Shown here in pieces: positions 6,275-7,288 of a DNA stretch of 7,288 nt. The stretch's first letter is position 1, and each line of letters opens with the position of its first letter. Origin of the DNA: Bacteroidetes bacterium 4572_112 (GTDB taxonomy: Bacteria; Bacteroidota; Bacteroidia; Bacteroidales; UBA1556); assembly GCA_002254285.1 (NCBI GenBank), contig NIUZ01000092.1:1-7288 (forward strand), given 5' to 3'. The position numbers and the translations under genes are program-made. The notes beneath the pieces were generated by a model that was given only the letters and a program-made list of their open reading frames with translations, was not told where the DNA came from and made no database searches.

Positions 6275-7012
6275 ATGAATATTTTCACAACAATAAATAT
6301 TATAGCATTTGTAATCTTTGGAATAATAGGATTGACTTTTGCAATAAAAAACAGGAAGGACTTCAATGGGCTAATTCAACTGCAAATTAATCGCCAAACA
6401 ATGACTGGATTTACAATCATGATGTTTATTAGTGGACTTATTATGGCTATAGCTTTTGCTATTAATATGGAAATGGGATTGCTTGAAATAGAATCCAGAA
6501 AAAATGCATTCATCTTAATAAAGAATATTCCGAGTGAGCTTATAAATGCGGTAGGTGAAGAATTCATGATTAGAGCTTTTGTATTCATAGGAATTCTAGT
6601 TGTTTTAGACAATAAATTATTCGCTTTAATTTTAAGTTCTATTATTTTTTGCTTTTTACATAATCCAGATTCGATAATTTCTATAATTAGTTACTTTTTG
6701 GCTGGATTAATGTATGGTGTAGCATTCTTAGGATTAAGAAGCATATGGGCTCCAATTGGGTTGCATTTTGGTTGGAATTATTTCCAAGGAATCGTGTTTG
6801 GTTTTCCAGTGAGTAGCCAAGTATCGGATGGTTATTTACTTCTTGTAATAGAGGATAATGCTATTTGGAATGGTGGGAGTACAGGACCAGAAGGAAGTAT
6901 TTTAGGAATTGTAGGTAGGCTTTTAATAATTACTTCAATAGGATTAATTACATATGTTTTCTCAAAAAAGATAAGTTCCAAACAATTTCTAAAATTAAGT
7001 AACAAGTGGTAA
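6275..7012 (+). CDS. CPBP-family intramembrane metalloprotease (Abi/CAAX-protease-like)
   Basis: An integral membrane protein of 245 residues. I start at the ATG at 6275 (MNIFTTINIIAFVIFG); the longer frame from 6212 would begin outside the proposed cassette and adds a polar, Cys-containing segment unlike the family. All three CPBP motifs are visible: EExxxR (Glu95, Glu96, Arg100 in GEEFMIRAF), FxxxH (Phe125 to His129) and HxxxN (His164, Asn168 in HFGWN), which together form the metal site of this Rce1-like fold. Hydrophobic helices lie near 6-22, 44-63, 101-129, 132-155 and 210-229. Bacterial members cleave or process membrane peptides and are associated with bacteriocin immunity, Abi functions and stress responses; the substrate here is unknown. 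The stop codon at 7010-7012 sits inside the attC inverse core, as is common in cassettes. Both the motifs and the length fit an intact gene. Confidence 0.9.
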   Translation: MNIFTTINIIAFVIFGIIGLTFAIKNRKDFNGLIQLQINRQTMTGFTIMMFISGLIMAIAFAINMEMGLLEIESRKNAFILIKNIPSELINAVGEEFMIRAFVFIGILVVLDNKLFALILSSIIFCFLHNPDSIISIISYFLAGLMYGVAFLGLRSIWAPIGLHFGWNYFQGIVFGFPVSSQVSDGYLLLVIEDNAIWNGGSTGPEGSILGIVGRLLIITSIGLITYVFSKKISSKQFLKLSNKW

Positions 7013-7137
7013 CACGCAATATAAAAAATTGGGCAGAAAATAGTATATTTGAGCAACATAATATTTAACAAACGGTGTAGTAACATGATAAGTAAGTATT
7101 TTAAAAGCCCAACATTTTCATATTGCCACCGTTATCC
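7004..7137 (+). other. attC-like imperfect inverted repeat
   Basis: The left arm starts AAGTGGTAAC (7004-7013), then AC, then GCAATATAAAAAATTGGGC (7016-7034). The right arm is GCCCAACATTTTCATATTGC (7107-7126), then CACC, then GTTATCC (7131-7137). Folded, TAAC pairs with GTTA, an unpaired spacer follows (AC against CACC), then a stem of about 19 bases with two mismatched positions and one extra base in the right arm, and a loop of 72 bases. That order (outer R pair, central unpaired spacer, L stem with extrahelical base, variable terminal part) is the layout of a folded attC site, and the size of about 131 bases is within the usual range. A second, shorter pairing AACGGTG (7071-7077) with CACCGTT (7127-7133) is also possible. 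Confidence 0.6.
7044..7051 (+). promoter_or_regulatory. Promoter-like box inside the attC-like loop
   Basis: TATATTTG, a match to TAnnTTTG, lies in the loop of the attC-like repeat and points to whatever follows at 7132. No TTG occurs at the normal spacing (the nearest, 7029-7031, is only 12 bases upstream). If functional it would give the next cassette a promoter carried on the recombination site. Confidence 0.3.
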
Positions 7138-7288
7138 TCAAGTGGGGGCATTGAATTATCTGTAATAAAAACTGTAAATACACGGAAGATATAAGTTTAA
7201 AACAAAGTTTGCTGCATTGGCAAAAGTGCCATCACAACGCAACTCGCTATCGCGAAGTTGCTGCACGCTACCCTAGGAAAAAGACGGG
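7132..7288. other. Start of a following unit; structured, more GC-rich, no ORF
   Basis: After the GTTATCC core there is no open frame with a credible start on the + strand. From 7209 on, GC content rises, and the sequence holds a direct repeat TTGCTGCA (7209-7216, 7258-7265) and two hairpins: TGGCA/TGCCA with a 5-base-spaced stem (7218-7231), and GCAACTCGC pairing with GCGAAGTTGC (7239-7261, one bulged A). It may be the beginning of a second cassette or dispersed structured repeat DNA. The window ends before this can be settled. Confidence 0.4.

Larger units (their letters stand above)
6252..7131 (+). mobile_element. Integron-like gene cassette carrying a CPBP protease gene
   Basis: The unit has the geometry of an integron cassette: start at the T after G6251 (G^TTACCACTT), one promoterless ORF in a short frame (start 23 bases in), an attC-like inverted repeat beginning at the ORF's stop codon, and an end at G7131 (G^TTATCC). 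The 10-base complementarity between the cassette start and its inverse core (7004-7013) is the specific signature of a cassette that forms a circle by recombination between core sites. The total is 880 bp, a typical cassette size. No flanking target-site duplication is seen, which argues against a transposon with terminal inverted repeats. The core bases are not the IntI consensus, so a different recombinase may be involved. This is inferred from one complete unit only. Confidence 0.6.

Noticed and set aside
6251..7013. A transposon with 10-base terminal inverted repeats (GTTACCACTT/AAGTGGTAAC) carrying the CPBP gene
   Set aside because: No target-site duplication flanks the repeats (AAAGTA on the left, ACGCAA on the right), no transposase is present, and the right repeat is embedded in a longer attC-like fold that the transposon model does not explain.
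7132..7288. Minus-strand frame open from the right edge (…ACSNFAIASC…)
   Set aside because: It is generated by the hairpin repeat at 7239-7261, ends in a TAA near 7203, and has no recognisable protein character.
1..7288. CRISPR array, tRNA or rRNA genes, prophage structural genes
   Set aside because: No regularly spaced direct repeats, no cloverleaf or rRNA sequence, and no phage-like proteins besides the lone recombinase.

Overview
This AT-rich window looks like chromosomal DNA of a member of the Bacteroidota. Four things point there: a TonB-dependent receptor with an N-terminal carboxypeptidase-regulatory-like domain paired with a DUF4249 lipoprotein, TAnnTTTG-type promoter boxes with A-rich leaders instead of Shine-Dalgarno sites, intergenic repeats of the kind that translate as HPERSRR, and a Bacteroidota-style zinc-ribbon orphan protein. 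I cannot name the genus.

Left part (1-3795): the 5' end of a secreted protein gene runs leftwards off the window. After a 383-base gap holding repeat-like DNA comes a two-gene unit on the + strand, an outer-membrane TonB-dependent receptor (605-2965) and, 5 bases later, a DUF4249 lipoprotein (2971-3795). These probably form one outer-membrane uptake complex of unknown substrate. Middle gap (3796-4115): repeats and hairpins, no gene.

Right part (4116-7288): a small zinc-ribbon protein (minus strand) is divergent from a 484-residue tyrosine recombinase (4634-6088). The short region between them carries two perfect inverted repeats and two promoter-like boxes. Downstream of the recombinase are a further promoter-like box (6112), a possible 35-codon leader ORF (6144-6251) and an intramembrane CPBP protease gene (6275-7012).

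The most interesting observation is that the CPBP gene has the layout of an integron gene cassette. It is preceded by a core-like GTTACCACTT (6251-6260) whose exact reverse complement AAGTGGTAAC (7004-7013) opens a 131-base attC-like imperfect inverted repeat ending in GTTATCC (7131-7137). The CPBP stop codon lies inside the inverse core. The implied cassette is 6252-7131 (880 bp), promoterless, and in the same orientation as the recombinase. The recombinase has the XerC/D catalytic spacing and lacks the IntI-specific insertion, but carries a duplicated HARP-like N-terminal module. The working hypothesis is an integron-like cassette platform served by a non-IntI recombinase. The cassette geometry is read directly from the sequence; the link to the recombinase is inference.
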